A stretch of DNA of 64,000 nt, from NCBI GenBank assembly GCA_964544765.1, contig CAZJDM010000002.1, positions 1-64,000 of the forward strand. The letters are read 5' to 3'. A program made the translations under genes and the position numbers. Below are positions 1 to 8,681 of this stretch, piece after piece. The stretch is from CAZJDM01 sp964544765. GTDB taxonomy: Bacteria; Bdellovibrionota_B; Oligoflexia; CAYFLR01. Below the pieces are notes generated by a model, which had not been told where the DNA came from, searched no databases, and worked only from the letters and a program-made list of their open reading frames with translations. Each line of letters begins with the position of its first letter. The stretch's first letter is position 1.

Positions 1-1444
1 AAGCATCACTTCCGGCCTCTCGACCTCCACCAGTATCTTTTTCACCACCAAAGGCGCCTCCTATTTCAGCTCCGCTGGTCCCAATATTAACATTAGCAAT
101 ACCACAATCACTTCCTTCATGACTCAAAAATGTTTCAGCCGTTAACATATTAGTAGTAAATACTGAAGACGACAATCCTTGATCCACACTATTCTGGATC
201 TCAATAGCTTGTTCCATATTATCAATTTCCACTAAATAAACAATCGGAGCAAAGGTCTCCTCTTTCATGATTTCCATCTCCAGTTTAGCCTTCACAATGG
301 TGGGTTCAGCATAACATCCACCCTCAAAGTTTGACCCTTCCAATACCTTTCCACCATAAAGAATCTCACCCTCCTGATCCCTAATAGCTTGTATCGCCGC
401 TTGCATAGTATTAACTGCATCCTGATCAACCAATGGTCCCATAAGATTATTTTTATCCAACGGATCACCAATCGATATTTTACCATAGGCTCCGGTTAAT
501 CTATCAACAAATGTTTGGAAGACAGACTTATGTATTAGAACCCTTCTGGTTGAAGTACATCGTTGTCCGGCTGTTCCCACGGCACCAAACAAAACCGCCC
601 TAACGGCTAGTTCCAAATTAGCATCATCCATCACAATAACCGCATTGTTACCTCCGAGCTCTAATAATGATTTTCCCAATCGTTTGCCAACTACCTCTCC
701 TATTCTGCGCCCCATACGGCAACTGCCTGTAGCACTAATTAATGGCACTCTTCTATCAGAAATTAATTTTTCACCCACTACTCTGCCCGAACCAATCACT
801 AAGGACATTAATCCCGGTACACCATGCTGTTTAAGAATTGGATTAATGATATTTTGAATCGCTATTCCACAAAGAGGGGTTTTACTGGAAGGCTTCCAAA
901 TCATGGAATCTCCGCAAACCGCCGCGATAAATGAATTCCATGACCAAACAGCTACCGGAAAATTAAAGGCGGATATGATCCCAATAATACCCAGAGGATG
1001 ATATTGCTCATACATACGATGTTTTTCTCGCTCACTATGCATGGTTGAGCCACAAAGCTGCCGAGACAAACCAACGGCAAAGTCTGCCATATCGATCATC
1101 TCTTGAACTTCGCCTTCACCTTCAATAAGGATTTTACCCATTTCAAGCGTAACTAATTTTCCCAGACTACTTTTATATTTACGAAAAGCATCCCCTATAT
1201 CACGCACTAATTGTCCACGTTTAGGAGCGGGTATCATGCGCCATTTTAGAAAGGACTGATAATTGCATTTTATGATTTCTTCATAGGTTTTTTCATTGGC
1301 TGTTTGTATTTTGGCAATAGGTTTTCCATCGATTGGTGAATATGAAACAATCTCTTCCCCACCTGGTTCCTCGATCCAATGATCGCTATGGGCACCTGAA
1401 TTAATTTCTTTTATACCTAACTCATTCAAGAAGTCATAACCCAC
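1..1444 (-). CDS. Aldehyde dehydrogenase, ALDH7 (antiquitin/AmaB-like), 3' end outside window
   Basis: NAD-dependent aldehyde dehydrogenase; the ALDH7 family oxidises alpha-aminoadipic semialdehyde/piperideine-6-carboxylate in lysine breakdown and also protects against aldehydes. Reading the minus strand gives one continuous frame from a GTG at 1444, five bases after a strong AAGGAGG site. It contains ISAFNFPVAVWSWN, the catalytic-Glu block LLELGGNNA, the catalytic-Cys block GTAGQRCTSTRR, and the ALDH7-typical tail NVNIGTSGAEIGGAFGGEK followed by TGGGREAGSDA. About 481 codons are visible and only the last few tens of residues are missing at the window edge. The family call is firm; the substrate is inferred from ALDH7 signatures. 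There is no lysine-catabolic neighbour in view. Confidence 0.9.
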   Translation of the reverse strand, partial: MGYDFLNELGIKEINSGAHSDHWIEEPGGEEIVSYSPIDGKPIAKIQTANEKTYEEIIKCNYQSFLKWRMIPAPKRGQLVRDIGDAFRKYKSSLGKLVTLEMGKILIEGEGEVQEMIDMADFAVGLSRQLCGSTMHSEREKHRMYEQYHPLGIIGIISAFNFPVAVWSWNSFIAAVCGDSMIWKPSSKTPLCGIAIQNIINPILKQHGVPGLMSLVIGSGRVVGEKLISDRRVPLISATGSCRMGRRIGEVVGKRLGKSLLELGGNNAVIVMDDANLELAVRAVLFGAVGTAGQRCTSTRRVLIHKSVFQTFVDRLTGAYGKISIGDPLDKNNLMGPLVDQDAVNTMQAAIQAIRDQEGEILYGGKVLEGSNFEGGCYAEPTIVKAKLEMEIMKEETFAPIVYLVEIDNMEQAIEIQNSVDQGLSSSVFTTNMLTAETFLSHEGSDCGIANVNIGTSGAEIGGAFGGEKDTGGGREAGSDA

Positions 1445-1662
1445 CTTGGCCTCCTTTTATAATTTAGATTTTACGCGATGTAAAGTTTCTGCTCATCGCA
1501 TTATTTCATATTTATGTGCTGGTATTTTATAGCATTTTTTACCTACCGATACATTAGTTATTTTGAATTATACATTGAAAACTAGGGGAAAAGGGTAAGT
1601 TGTCTATGAAAAACAATGTCAACAAATAGAAAAAATGCTATCATTTTATTTAGGAGAAAATT

Positions 1663-2397
1663 GTGTTAAGAATTTTTATTATAACCTGTATTTCATTATT
1701 GTTCTTTATAAATCCAATAAGCGCTTACGCCGATGATGCCTACCAAAAAGAACGAATGAATTTAATTCGCGAGATTGAATTTGATGTAAAACAAACAGCT
1801 TCCTACACTGGTATAGATAAACTAGATCCTAAAGTTATTGAATCGATGAAAAAAACATTACGCCACTTATTTGTTCCTATTTATAGAAGATTATCAGCTT
1901 ACAAAAATCATCCTCTTCCCATTGGTTATGGTCAAACAATTTCCCAACCTTACATCGTAGCGTTAATGACCGACATAGTTGAGCCAAAGTCTAATCATAT
2001 TGTATTAGAAATTGGAACAGGGTCGGCATACCAAGCGGCGGTCATAGCACCTTTAGTAAAAAAGGTTTTTTCTATCGAGATAATTCCTCCTTTAGCTAAG
2101 TCAGCCCAAGAACGCTTAAAAGATTTAGGATATAAAAATGTTTCTGTCATAACCGGAGATGGTTATTATGGGCTTCCAAAATCAGCTCCTTTTGATATAA
2201 TTATTGTTACTGCAGCGGCTGATCACATACCACCCCCCTTAATCACACAGTTAAAACCCGGAGGAAAAATGATTATTCCGGTTGGTCGTCCCTTCCAAAC
2301 CCAACATTTAATTTTGGTTGAGAAACTACCTAATGGAAAAACCAAAAATCTAAATATTCTCCCAGTAGCTTTTGTGCCTTTAACCGGTAAACGTTAA
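1663..2397 (+). CDS. pcm: Protein-L-isoaspartate O-methyltransferase, exported form
   Basis: SAM-dependent repair enzyme that methylates isoaspartyl residues in damaged proteins. Residues 1-23 form a signal peptide (hydrophobic run ending SAYA), so the 244-aa product probably works in the periplasm, whereas the common ~210-aa Pcm is cytosolic. The family substrate loop PIGYGQTISQPYIVA is at about 86-100, SAM motif I EIGTGSAYQAA at about 116-126, and the post-motif block DIIIVTAAADHIP follows. The start is GTG at 1663 behind AGGAG. A SpeE-like membrane protein lies 45 bp downstream and may be co-transcribed. Family assignment is strong; the periplasmic location is inferred from the N-terminus. 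Confidence 0.9.
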   Translation: MLRIFIITCISLLFFINPISAYADDAYQKERMNLIREIEFDVKQTASYTGIDKLDPKVIESMKKTLRHLFVPIYRRLSAYKNHPLPIGYGQTISQPYIVALMTDIVEPKSNHIVLEIGTGSAYQAAVIAPLVKKVFSIEIIPPLAKSAQERLKDLGYKNVSVITGDGYYGLPKSAPFDIIIVTAAADHIPPPLITQLKPGGKMIIPVGRPFQTQHLILVEKLPNGKTKNLNILPVAFVPLTGKR

Positions 2398-2442
2398 AAT
2401 AATGCAATGGGCAAAATTCACCCCTCGCGTTAAAATATAGTT

Positions 2443-4839
2443 ATGATATTTTCCTTTTCTAGTATATTTCTCATTTCAGTTGCCGCCATTGGCTTTGAAA
2501 TTCTTTTAATGCGGATTCTTTCCATTATTCAATGGTCCCATCTGGCCTTTCTGATTATTTCTCTCACCCTTTTAGGGTATAGCGCTAGTGGAACTTTTTT
2601 AGCTCTGATCAACAGTAAATATAAGCAAAACAATATAAACAGAACAACTGATGATTTTAATAAGTTATTTATTATTAATTCACTTCTCTTTAGTCTTTGT
2701 ATACCTATTAGTTACAGTCTAGTTGGAACTATTCCTTTAAATATGCAGGAAATAGTTTGGAACTGGCATCAGATAATTTATTTAGCGATCTATTATTTAG
2801 TCTTGGCCACTCCGTTCTTTTTTGCTGCCAATTGTATAGGATTAGCTTTTATCCATTTTCAAAACAAAATCCCTAAAATATATTTTGCTGATCTTTCTGG
2901 CGCGGCTCTTGGAGCCTTATTAATATTTATTTCTATGTCTTTCTTTCATCCTCTAACTTGTATAAAACTTCTTAGCATAATTGCTTTTATCGCTCCCTTC
3001 ATCATTATTATAAGTGAAAAAAAGCCTGCCTTATTCTTGCTCACTCTAGTTATTATCCCTATCATATTTATGCCTCAACGAGATCTTGAGAAGACCATGA
3101 CCGAGTTTAAGGATCTAAGTAAACGACTGATGATTCCTGAAACTAAAATTTTACAGACTCATTTTAATTCTTTGGGATATATTTCGTTAGTTGAAAGTCC
3201 AACTATTCCCTTTAGGTATATGCCGGGTCTCTCACTCAATTATCAAGGTGAAATCCCTAAACAAAAAGGAGTTTTTGTTAACGGTAATTTTTTCTCTCCC
3301 CTTAAATATGACCCCTTTCCTTCTACAAATCTTTGGTTTGATTTTATTCCTTCATCTCTTTTATACCAACTGCAAAAATCTCCTCGGCTACTTATTTTAG
3401 AGTTTAGTGGAGACAAGGATATTACTGTTGCCTCGTCCCACGGTGCAGCTAGTATTGATATAGTGAGTGCCAATAATTTTATTCTGGAAACTTTCTATGT
3501 TTCTGATCCCCAAATTCGTTTTCACTTTGCCGAGAGTAGAAGTTTTATTGCTAAAAGCGATAAAAAATACGACATAATTCAAATACCCATCCCAGGAAAT
3601 GTTTTTGGCGGTTTTAATCTTGATAGCAATTATTTATATACTGTTAACGCCTTAGAGGATTATCTACAACACTTACAAGAGGATGGAATCGTAAGTATTG
3701 AAAGATGGATCAGGATACCTCCAAGAGATAGTTTAAAACTTTTTAACACCGCTGTTAAGGCAATGAGAAGCTTGAATGCCCCTCATCCTGAGAAAAATCT
3801 GATCCTAATCAGAACCCTGCAAACAACAATGCTTTTAATTAAAAATAAGGAATTTACTGCGCGGGATATTAAAACGGTTTATGATTTTTGTCAAAAACGT
3901 TCATACGATATTGCTTATATACCTGACTCAACAAACAATAGTACCAATCAATTCAATTTACTAAGAACTCCTTACTTTGCAATAGGTACAACAGCCTTGT
4001 TATCAGACGATGAAAATATAAAGAACCGTTATATCAAAAGCTACAATTTCAATATTGATTATTCCACAGATCAACGTCCCAATTTTGGGCATTACTTTAA
4101 ATGGAAAACAGCCAATCAACTTCTATCTCACAAAAGCAAAGCTTCACTGGCCTTATTAGATTGGGAATATCCCATGATTGTTATTGCTCTTATTTTAGCT
4201 TTATTATTTGGATTGGGATTTATAATTGTTCCTTTAATGATTTTTAGAATTAAACAAGGTCAGCCAAAGACAAAGCAAACAATCGCTGCCAGACGCTTCT
4301 TATCTTATTTCCTTTTAATAGGATTAGCTTTTCTATTTATCGAGATCTCCTTTATTGAAAAGTTCACTTTATTTATCGGCAATCCATTGTATTCAGTTAT
4401 GGTAATTCTGGGTTCTTTTTTATTTTTTGCCGGATTGGGAAGTAATTATTCTCACCAGTATCGACCGACTAAAGTTTTAATGACCATCACTTTTATTACT
4501 CTAAGTTATGCCTTTTTGTTATCACCACTTCTTCACCTATCAATAACCATACCTACTATTTTAAAAGTATTGTTAACAATCATATTAATCGCGCCACTTG
4601 CCTTCCATATGGGCATGCCTTTTCCTCTAGGACTTTCGCGCATAGCTTCTCTTGATAGCCTATTTGTTCCCTGGTCATGGGGTATCAATGGACTAGCATC
4701 AGTATTAAGCGCGATAACAACATCATTACTCATAATTCATTTTGGACACCAATTAACAGTCGTTTTGGCCGCATTACTATATTTTCTAGCATTCTTAATA
4801 TGGCGTTTTATAGATAATAAAGAGGGTTATTTATCGTAA
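2443..4839 (+). CDS. Polytopic membrane protein with spermidine-synthase-like (SpeE/methyltransferase fold) domain
   Basis: A 798-aa protein with about six N-terminal membrane helices (residues 1-205), a soluble middle (about 210-565) and a second set of helices (about 575-790). The soluble part has the Rossmann methyltransferase/spermidine-synthase layout: a LLILEFSGDKDITVASSH-like motif I, an acidic strand end (SIDIVSANN), then ARSFIAKSDKKYDIIQI. The classical motif-I Gly cluster is degenerate (EFSGDKD), so polyamine synthase activity is uncertain. Membrane-fused spermidine-synthase-like proteins are widespread in bacteria and mostly uncharacterised. There is no Shine-Dalgarno. A TAAAAT -10-like box at 2431-2436 lies 6 bp before the ATG, so a leaderless transcript is possible. 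Confidence 0.75.
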   Translation: MIFSFSSIFLISVAAIGFEILLMRILSIIQWSHLAFLIISLTLLGYSASGTFLALINSKYKQNNINRTTDDFNKLFIINSLLFSLCIPISYSLVGTIPLNMQEIVWNWHQIIYLAIYYLVLATPFFFAANCIGLAFIHFQNKIPKIYFADLSGAALGALLIFISMSFFHPLTCIKLLSIIAFIAPFIIIISEKKPALFLLTLVIIPIIFMPQRDLEKTMTEFKDLSKRLMIPETKILQTHFNSLGYISLVESPTIPFRYMPGLSLNYQGEIPKQKGVFVNGNFFSPLKYDPFPSTNLWFDFIPSSLLYQLQKSPRLLILEFSGDKDITVASSHGAASIDIVSANNFILETFYVSDPQIRFHFAESRSFIAKSDKKYDIIQIPIPGNVFGGFNLDSNYLYTVNALEDYLQHLQEDGIVSIERWIRIPPRDSLKLFNTAVKAMRSLNAPHPEKNLILIRTLQTTMLLIKNKEFTARDIKTVYDFCQKRSYDIAYIPDSTNNSTNQFNLLRTPYFAIGTTALLSDDENIKNRYIKSYNFNIDYSTDQRPNFGHYFKWKTANQLLSHKSKASLALLDWEYPMIVIALILALLFGLGFIIVPLMIFRIKQGQPKTKQTIAARRFLSYFLLIGLAFLFIEISFIEKFTLFIGNPLYSVMVILGSFLFFAGLGSNYSHQYRPTKVLMTITFITLSYAFLLSPLLHLSITIPTILKVLLTIILIAPLAFHMGMPFPLGLSRIASLDSLFVPWSWGINGLASVLSAITTSLLIIHFGHQLTVVLAALLYFLAFLIWRFIDNKEGYLS

Positions 4840-4860
4840 ATTTGATTTGTTTTATTTATT

Positions 4861-4889
4861 TTGACATACGGATTATTTTGTACTATAAA
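4861..4889 (+). promoter_or_regulatory. Sigma-70-type promoter for the SUMF1-domain gene
   Basis: TTGACA at 4861-4866 and TATAAA at 4884-4889 are separated by exactly 17 bp, a near-consensus sigma-70 arrangement. It lies about 60 bp upstream of the ATG at 4948 and just after the preceding gene. Seen directly; activity is inferred. Confidence 0.7.
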
Positions 4890-4947
4890 CACAATTACAC
4901 ATTTTTATTGATGTAATTCGTTTACCCAGGGATTGAGAATCTTTATC

Positions 4948-5883
4948 ATGAAACTATTGTTGATAGTTGCTGTGTTACATATATTTTTGTTTGATTCTCA
5001 TACAACCAGAGTGTTAAATGCTCGTGCTACTGATACGTTAACTACAGTAAATATATTTGGGATACGTAAGACAATCAAAATTGAAACCATTACCATCTCA
5101 AACGAAAGTGAAGAAGTAGACATAGAGTTTGCAACCATTCCTGCTGGCGGTTTCGCAATGGGGAGTTCTGATGGGGACACTAAAGAAAAACCAGCCCATC
5201 GAGTAAGAATCTCCAAACCGTTCAAAATCTCAACCAAAGAAGTAACTCAACGTTTGTGGTACATGGTAATGAAAAATCTTCCTTATCCATATAATTTCCA
5301 AAAAAGGGAAAGATCTTGTATCGATTATAATGAACAAACTAATGTCTGCCCCCATAATCCTATTAATTTCGTATCTTGGTATCACATAAGAGAATTTATT
5401 CAACGTCTGAATATCTTAACAAATGGAAATTACCGTTTACCAACTGAAGCCGAGTGGGAGTATGCTGCTAGGGCCGATACCATAACCACATATTTTTGGG
5501 GAGATGATAGCGATAAATTGAGTGATTATGCCTGGTATGGAAAACCATATGGAGGTATCCGCCCAGTTGGCACCAAAAAGCCAAATCCATGGGGTCTTTA
5601 TGATATATACGGAAATGTCTGGGAATGGGTTCAAGATAATTACTCAAAATACCCTGAGTCTCAGGTCATTGACCCCGTGACTTCAACTACAGGTGGGCTC
5701 TTTGTGTTACGAGGTGGTGGATGGTGCTTTTATTTTAACATTAATAGACCATATGTTAATAATACATCTCTAAGAAAATCTCCTATTAGCCAAACATCTA
5801 AAAGACCCAGTTCCACAGTTCGAATAAGTTTATGGGGACATGTAATCCAAGGGGACATCGGGTTTCGCCTTGTTTCGCAATAA
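4948..5883 (+). CDS. Exported SUMF1/FGE-fold protein
   Basis: A 311-aa exported protein of the formylglycine-generating-enzyme (SUMF1) superfamily. After a signal peptide comes the family signature: FATIPAGGFAMGSSDGD, then STKEVTQRLWYMVM, PINFVSWYHIREFIQRLN, YRLPTEAEWEYAARA, NPWGLYDIYGNVWEWVQD, VLRGGGWC and a terminal GDIGFRLVS. True FGEs carry a Cys pair in the RGGSxxC...C region. Here only one Cys (GGGWC) is obvious and no sulfatase gene is near, so this is more likely a non-catalytic or differently active family member. A TTG at 4933 would add five residues; ATG 4948 gives the better signal peptide. Confidence 0.85.
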   Translation: MKLLLIVAVLHIFLFDSHTTRVLNARATDTLTTVNIFGIRKTIKIETITISNESEEVDIEFATIPAGGFAMGSSDGDTKEKPAHRVRISKPFKISTKEVTQRLWYMVMKNLPYPYNFQKRERSCIDYNEQTNVCPHNPINFVSWYHIREFIQRLNILTNGNYRLPTEAEWEYAARADTITTYFWGDDSDKLSDYAWYGKPYGGIRPVGTKKPNPWGLYDIYGNVWEWVQDNYSKYPESQVIDPVTSTTGGLFVLRGGGWCFYFNINRPYVNNTSLRKSPISQTSKRPSSTVRISLWGHVIQGDIGFRLVSQ

Positions 5884-5927
5884 TATTATGTTTTTTATAA
5901 TTATTTTTCAATTTTCTAAATATTTTA

Positions 5928-5956
5928 TTGACTATTTGTCAACCCTATATTAAAAA
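5928..5956 (+). promoter_or_regulatory. Candidate promoter upstream of phosphoesterase gene
   Basis: TTGACT (5928-5933) and TAAAAA (5951-5956) are 17 bp apart. The -35 is also the left arm of a small inverted repeat, TTGAC-tattt-GTCAA (5928-5942). An alternative TATAAT lies at 6004-6009 without a clear -35. Either could drive the gene at 6039. Confidence 0.35.
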
Positions 5957-6038
5957 AGGCCTATTGAAACAAATTTACGTTTATTTTTTGTAAAGTATTC
6001 GTGTATAATTACTCAACTAAAATTTTATAGAATATAAT

Positions 6039-7445
6039 ATGCTTAAATTATTTAACTATTCCATATTGAATTTAGTGCTTATACTTTCATTATTTTCCTC
6101 CTGGTCCTTTGATTTATATTCTTATAATTTCATATCTTACCCCAAAGGCAATGAATATATTGGGGTTTTAGCTGATGTAGAAGGTAACTGGGACAAGTTT
6201 GTTGATTATGTAAAAAATGGGGACACCTTGTATTTTGATGATAATGGAGTTGTTCATTTACGACCCAATAGGACTTTTGTCTTTTTAGGCGACGTTGTCG
6301 GAAGAGGACCAGGAGCCATCCGAATTGTTGAGGCAATGATGCGGGTAGTGGAAAACAATCCCGATAGAGCAATTATAATCCTGGGAAATCATGATATTAT
6401 GAAAATGCGCCTCATCGCTGAATTATCAGACAGAGCAATGGAAACTGTTCCACTAGGAATGAAACTATGGTTAATGGAATTAATGACCAAAAATCAAAAA
6501 AATAGGCCTATTACTGAAGCTATTTATTTTAAACTACTCCCTCAATACAACACTCGGGCCAATAGGCTCAGATGGATACTGTCCCAAACCATGGCTGAAC
6601 CTAACGCTTTTGACTTCAAACGACAAGAATTAAGAATACTTTATGGTCGAAAGAATATTACAGATGAGGAAGTCATAGAAAGTTACTTGGATGCTATGAG
6701 ACCTGATGGTTTTTTTGAAAGATACCTGTCTTTAGGGCGAATCGCAGCTATTGTAGGTCGGACCCTCTTTATTCATGGAGCAGTTAATAAAACTAACTAT
6801 GGTTATATTCCTGGTCGTACCGATAGAATTTTAGAATTGCCTAGTTGGGTTAATGAACTAAATTTGTGGAAAGGTCGTGAGCTGGCTGCCTGGAAAAATG
6901 ATCGTTTCGCCCTTTTAGAGGAACCTGGGGGATCACAATTATTACTTTATCAAGGCCCCATAAACGGCACAGGCAGAAATGATCACAGTGTCATGTTTTC
7001 TGTTTCTGTTGATGAAACTGGTAATCTTGTCCATCCCGAAAAAGAAGTTATCCAATACCTCAAGCCATATGTTGATAGAGTAGTTGCCGGTCATTATGCG
7101 ATAGGAGACATCCCTGTCGCTACTTATGAGGGGGGATTAGAAATAATTTACGCTGATGGTTCTGATGTTAAGAGTAATAGATCGACCAAGATCCTCTTTA
7201 ATGATCAGGAAACTATTCTAGAAGCTCTATTGTCTAACTTAAATAGATTTTCGTGCAGGGTCCAGTTAAATGACCCGGATAGAATCATTGGCAGACGAAC
7301 CCAGGACGGACACATCATCCTAGGAAATATTGAAAATGGGGATTTTTTTACCAGAAAATTTTACCGAATGGGCGGAACCCCCAGTAGGAGGCATAAAATA
7401 ATTTCCCCATCCGCCTGCAATCAATTATTTATGGGAAATCTTTAG
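6039..7445 (+). CDS. Exported calcineurin-like metallophosphoesterase
   Basis: A 468-aa protein with a hydrophobic N-terminal export signal (residues 1-27) and a PPP-type metallophosphatase domain. The metal-site motifs are in the family order: LADVEGNWDKF (first Asp near 46), FLGDVVGRGPG (about 80-90), ILGNHDIMKM (about 113-122), then later histidines in LFIHGAVN and VVAGHYAIGD. The substrate is not recognisable; family members cleave phosphoproteins, nucleotides or diadenosine polyphosphates. The gene converges on another exported phosphoesterase with a 9-bp gap, though the two proteins are not close in sequence. No good Shine-Dalgarno precedes the ATG. Confidence 0.8.
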   Translation: MLKLFNYSILNLVLILSLFSSWSFDLYSYNFISYPKGNEYIGVLADVEGNWDKFVDYVKNGDTLYFDDNGVVHLRPNRTFVFLGDVVGRGPGAIRIVEAMMRVVENNPDRAIIILGNHDIMKMRLIAELSDRAMETVPLGMKLWLMELMTKNQKNRPITEAIYFKLLPQYNTRANRLRWILSQTMAEPNAFDFKRQELRILYGRKNITDEEVIESYLDAMRPDGFFERYLSLGRIAAIVGRTLFIHGAVNKTNYGYIPGRTDRILELPSWVNELNLWKGRELAAWKNDRFALLEEPGGSQLLLYQGPINGTGRNDHSVMFSVSVDETGNLVHPEKEVIQYLKPYVDRVVAGHYAIGDIPVATYEGGLEIIYADGSDVKSNRSTKILFNDQETILEALLSNLNRFSCRVQLNDPDRIIGRRTQDGHIILGNIENGDFFTRKFYRMGGTPSRRHKIISPSACNQLFMGNL

Positions 7446-7454
7446 AAACAGAAA

Positions 7455-8543
7455 CTAATAATAATTAGGTCTACCACCAGCTCCCGATCCTGGCTGGTTT
7501 CGGTCTGAATCGTGCCACTGTTGATACTGATGAGGTTGTTGCTCACCAAATTGCTGTCGATAAATATCATCACGATAAACAATGGTACCATAATAGTTTA
7601 ACGATTCAGGTAAACTCGAACGATCTATATAAGTAGTAAAATTCCTCTCCATAAGAGCTTCAATAGTATACCCACTACTGGAAAAATCAATTAAGGTAAT
7701 GGCTCTTTTTGACCTTTTATGATCACCAACTAATTTTCTAGGACCGCCTCCTAAACAACCTTGACTCACCATATGAATACCATCGACCATTCCCGGATAA
7801 TAGCCATGATGATGCCCACTCAAAAAAATATTTACATTATGATCCTTCAAAATTCTTTTCAGTTCAGTATCCTTTATTATTTCATTTTCCCTATCCTGGG
7901 TAAAAGGATAAAGAGGTAAATGCCCAAACACAATCTTATATTTATAATTATTATGTACAGTCAATTGCTGGCGCAGCCATCTTTTTTGATCCCCTGAAAT
8001 GCGAGTACTGGCCGCATCTAAGGATATAAACAAGACATCACCCATACTAAAAGAATAATATAACGGATAATACAATTGATCCAAATAATTCAGTGTTGGT
8101 TTATGTTGTCTCCATTGTTCCTTAAAAATAGCCCTCTCCTCTTGGAATCCTTTACCGGGTGAAGCATCGTGATTGCCGGGAGTTATAGCGATCGGAATAC
8201 CAGCATCTCTAATAGGAATTGTAACAACATTATGAAAGGACCTCCACATGGCTCTATAGTTCAAACCTTTCTTCTGACCAGCAACCATATCACCTGCGAT
8301 TATTAATAAATCCGGCTTGGGATCAAGGGAAATAATCCTATTAATTGCCTTATTCACTCTAGAATCGTAACTGGTGGAACCATAACTGCCATTTAAATCG
8401 GCGATGACCGCGATTCGATTAACAGGAGAAGTCTGCGCTGGTTGAGAATGTGATGGGACATAAAATTTTCCTTCTGATTTAGCTGAACTTTTACAAGAAA
8501 CAAAAGATAAAAGAAAGAAGGATATAATTAATAAATACTTCAT
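7455..8543 (-). CDS. Metallophosphoesterase lipoprotein
   Basis: A 362-aa lipoprotein: a signal sequence with lipobox SFVSC puts the acylated Cys at residue 17. The calcineurin-like domain follows with IAVIADLNGSYG, LLIIAGDMVAGQ, ITPGNHDAS, IVFGHLPLYP and FLSGHHHGYYPG, giving all five metal-ligand blocks. The C-terminus is low-complexity and rich in Gln, Gly and Asn. It resembles purple-acid-phosphatase/3',5'-cAMP phosphodiesterase-type enzymes, but the substrate cannot be read from sequence. The start ATG has GGGAG upstream. It is convergent with the phosphoesterase ending at 7445. Confidence 0.85.
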   Translation of the reverse strand: MKYLLIISFFLLSFVSCKSSAKSEGKFYVPSHSQPAQTSPVNRIAVIADLNGSYGSTSYDSRVNKAINRIISLDPKPDLLIIAGDMVAGQKKGLNYRAMWRSFHNVVTIPIRDAGIPIAITPGNHDASPGKGFQEERAIFKEQWRQHKPTLNYLDQLYYPLYYSFSMGDVLFISLDAASTRISGDQKRWLRQQLTVHNNYKYKIVFGHLPLYPFTQDRENEIIKDTELKRILKDHNVNIFLSGHHHGYYPGMVDGIHMVSQGCLGGGPRKLVGDHKRSKRAITLIDFSSSGYTIEALMERNFTTYIDRSSLPESLNYYGTIVYRDDIYRQQFGEQQPHQYQQWHDSDRNQPGSGAGGRPNYY

Positions 8544-8681
8544 AAAATTTACTCCCTAGATATACGCAAACCTGAGCCACACATAGATCTGCGCCATATT
8601 GACGAGATTGCACGCTCAATATTTTACACAATATGCATGCAAAATTCGCATCTCGTATTATTTAATATATTTTACAAAATA

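Noticed and set aside
8544..8681. AT-only inverted repeats (ATATTTT/AAAATAT) as terminator
   Set aside because: Short, pure-AT stem in an AT-rich gap; no T-tract after it.
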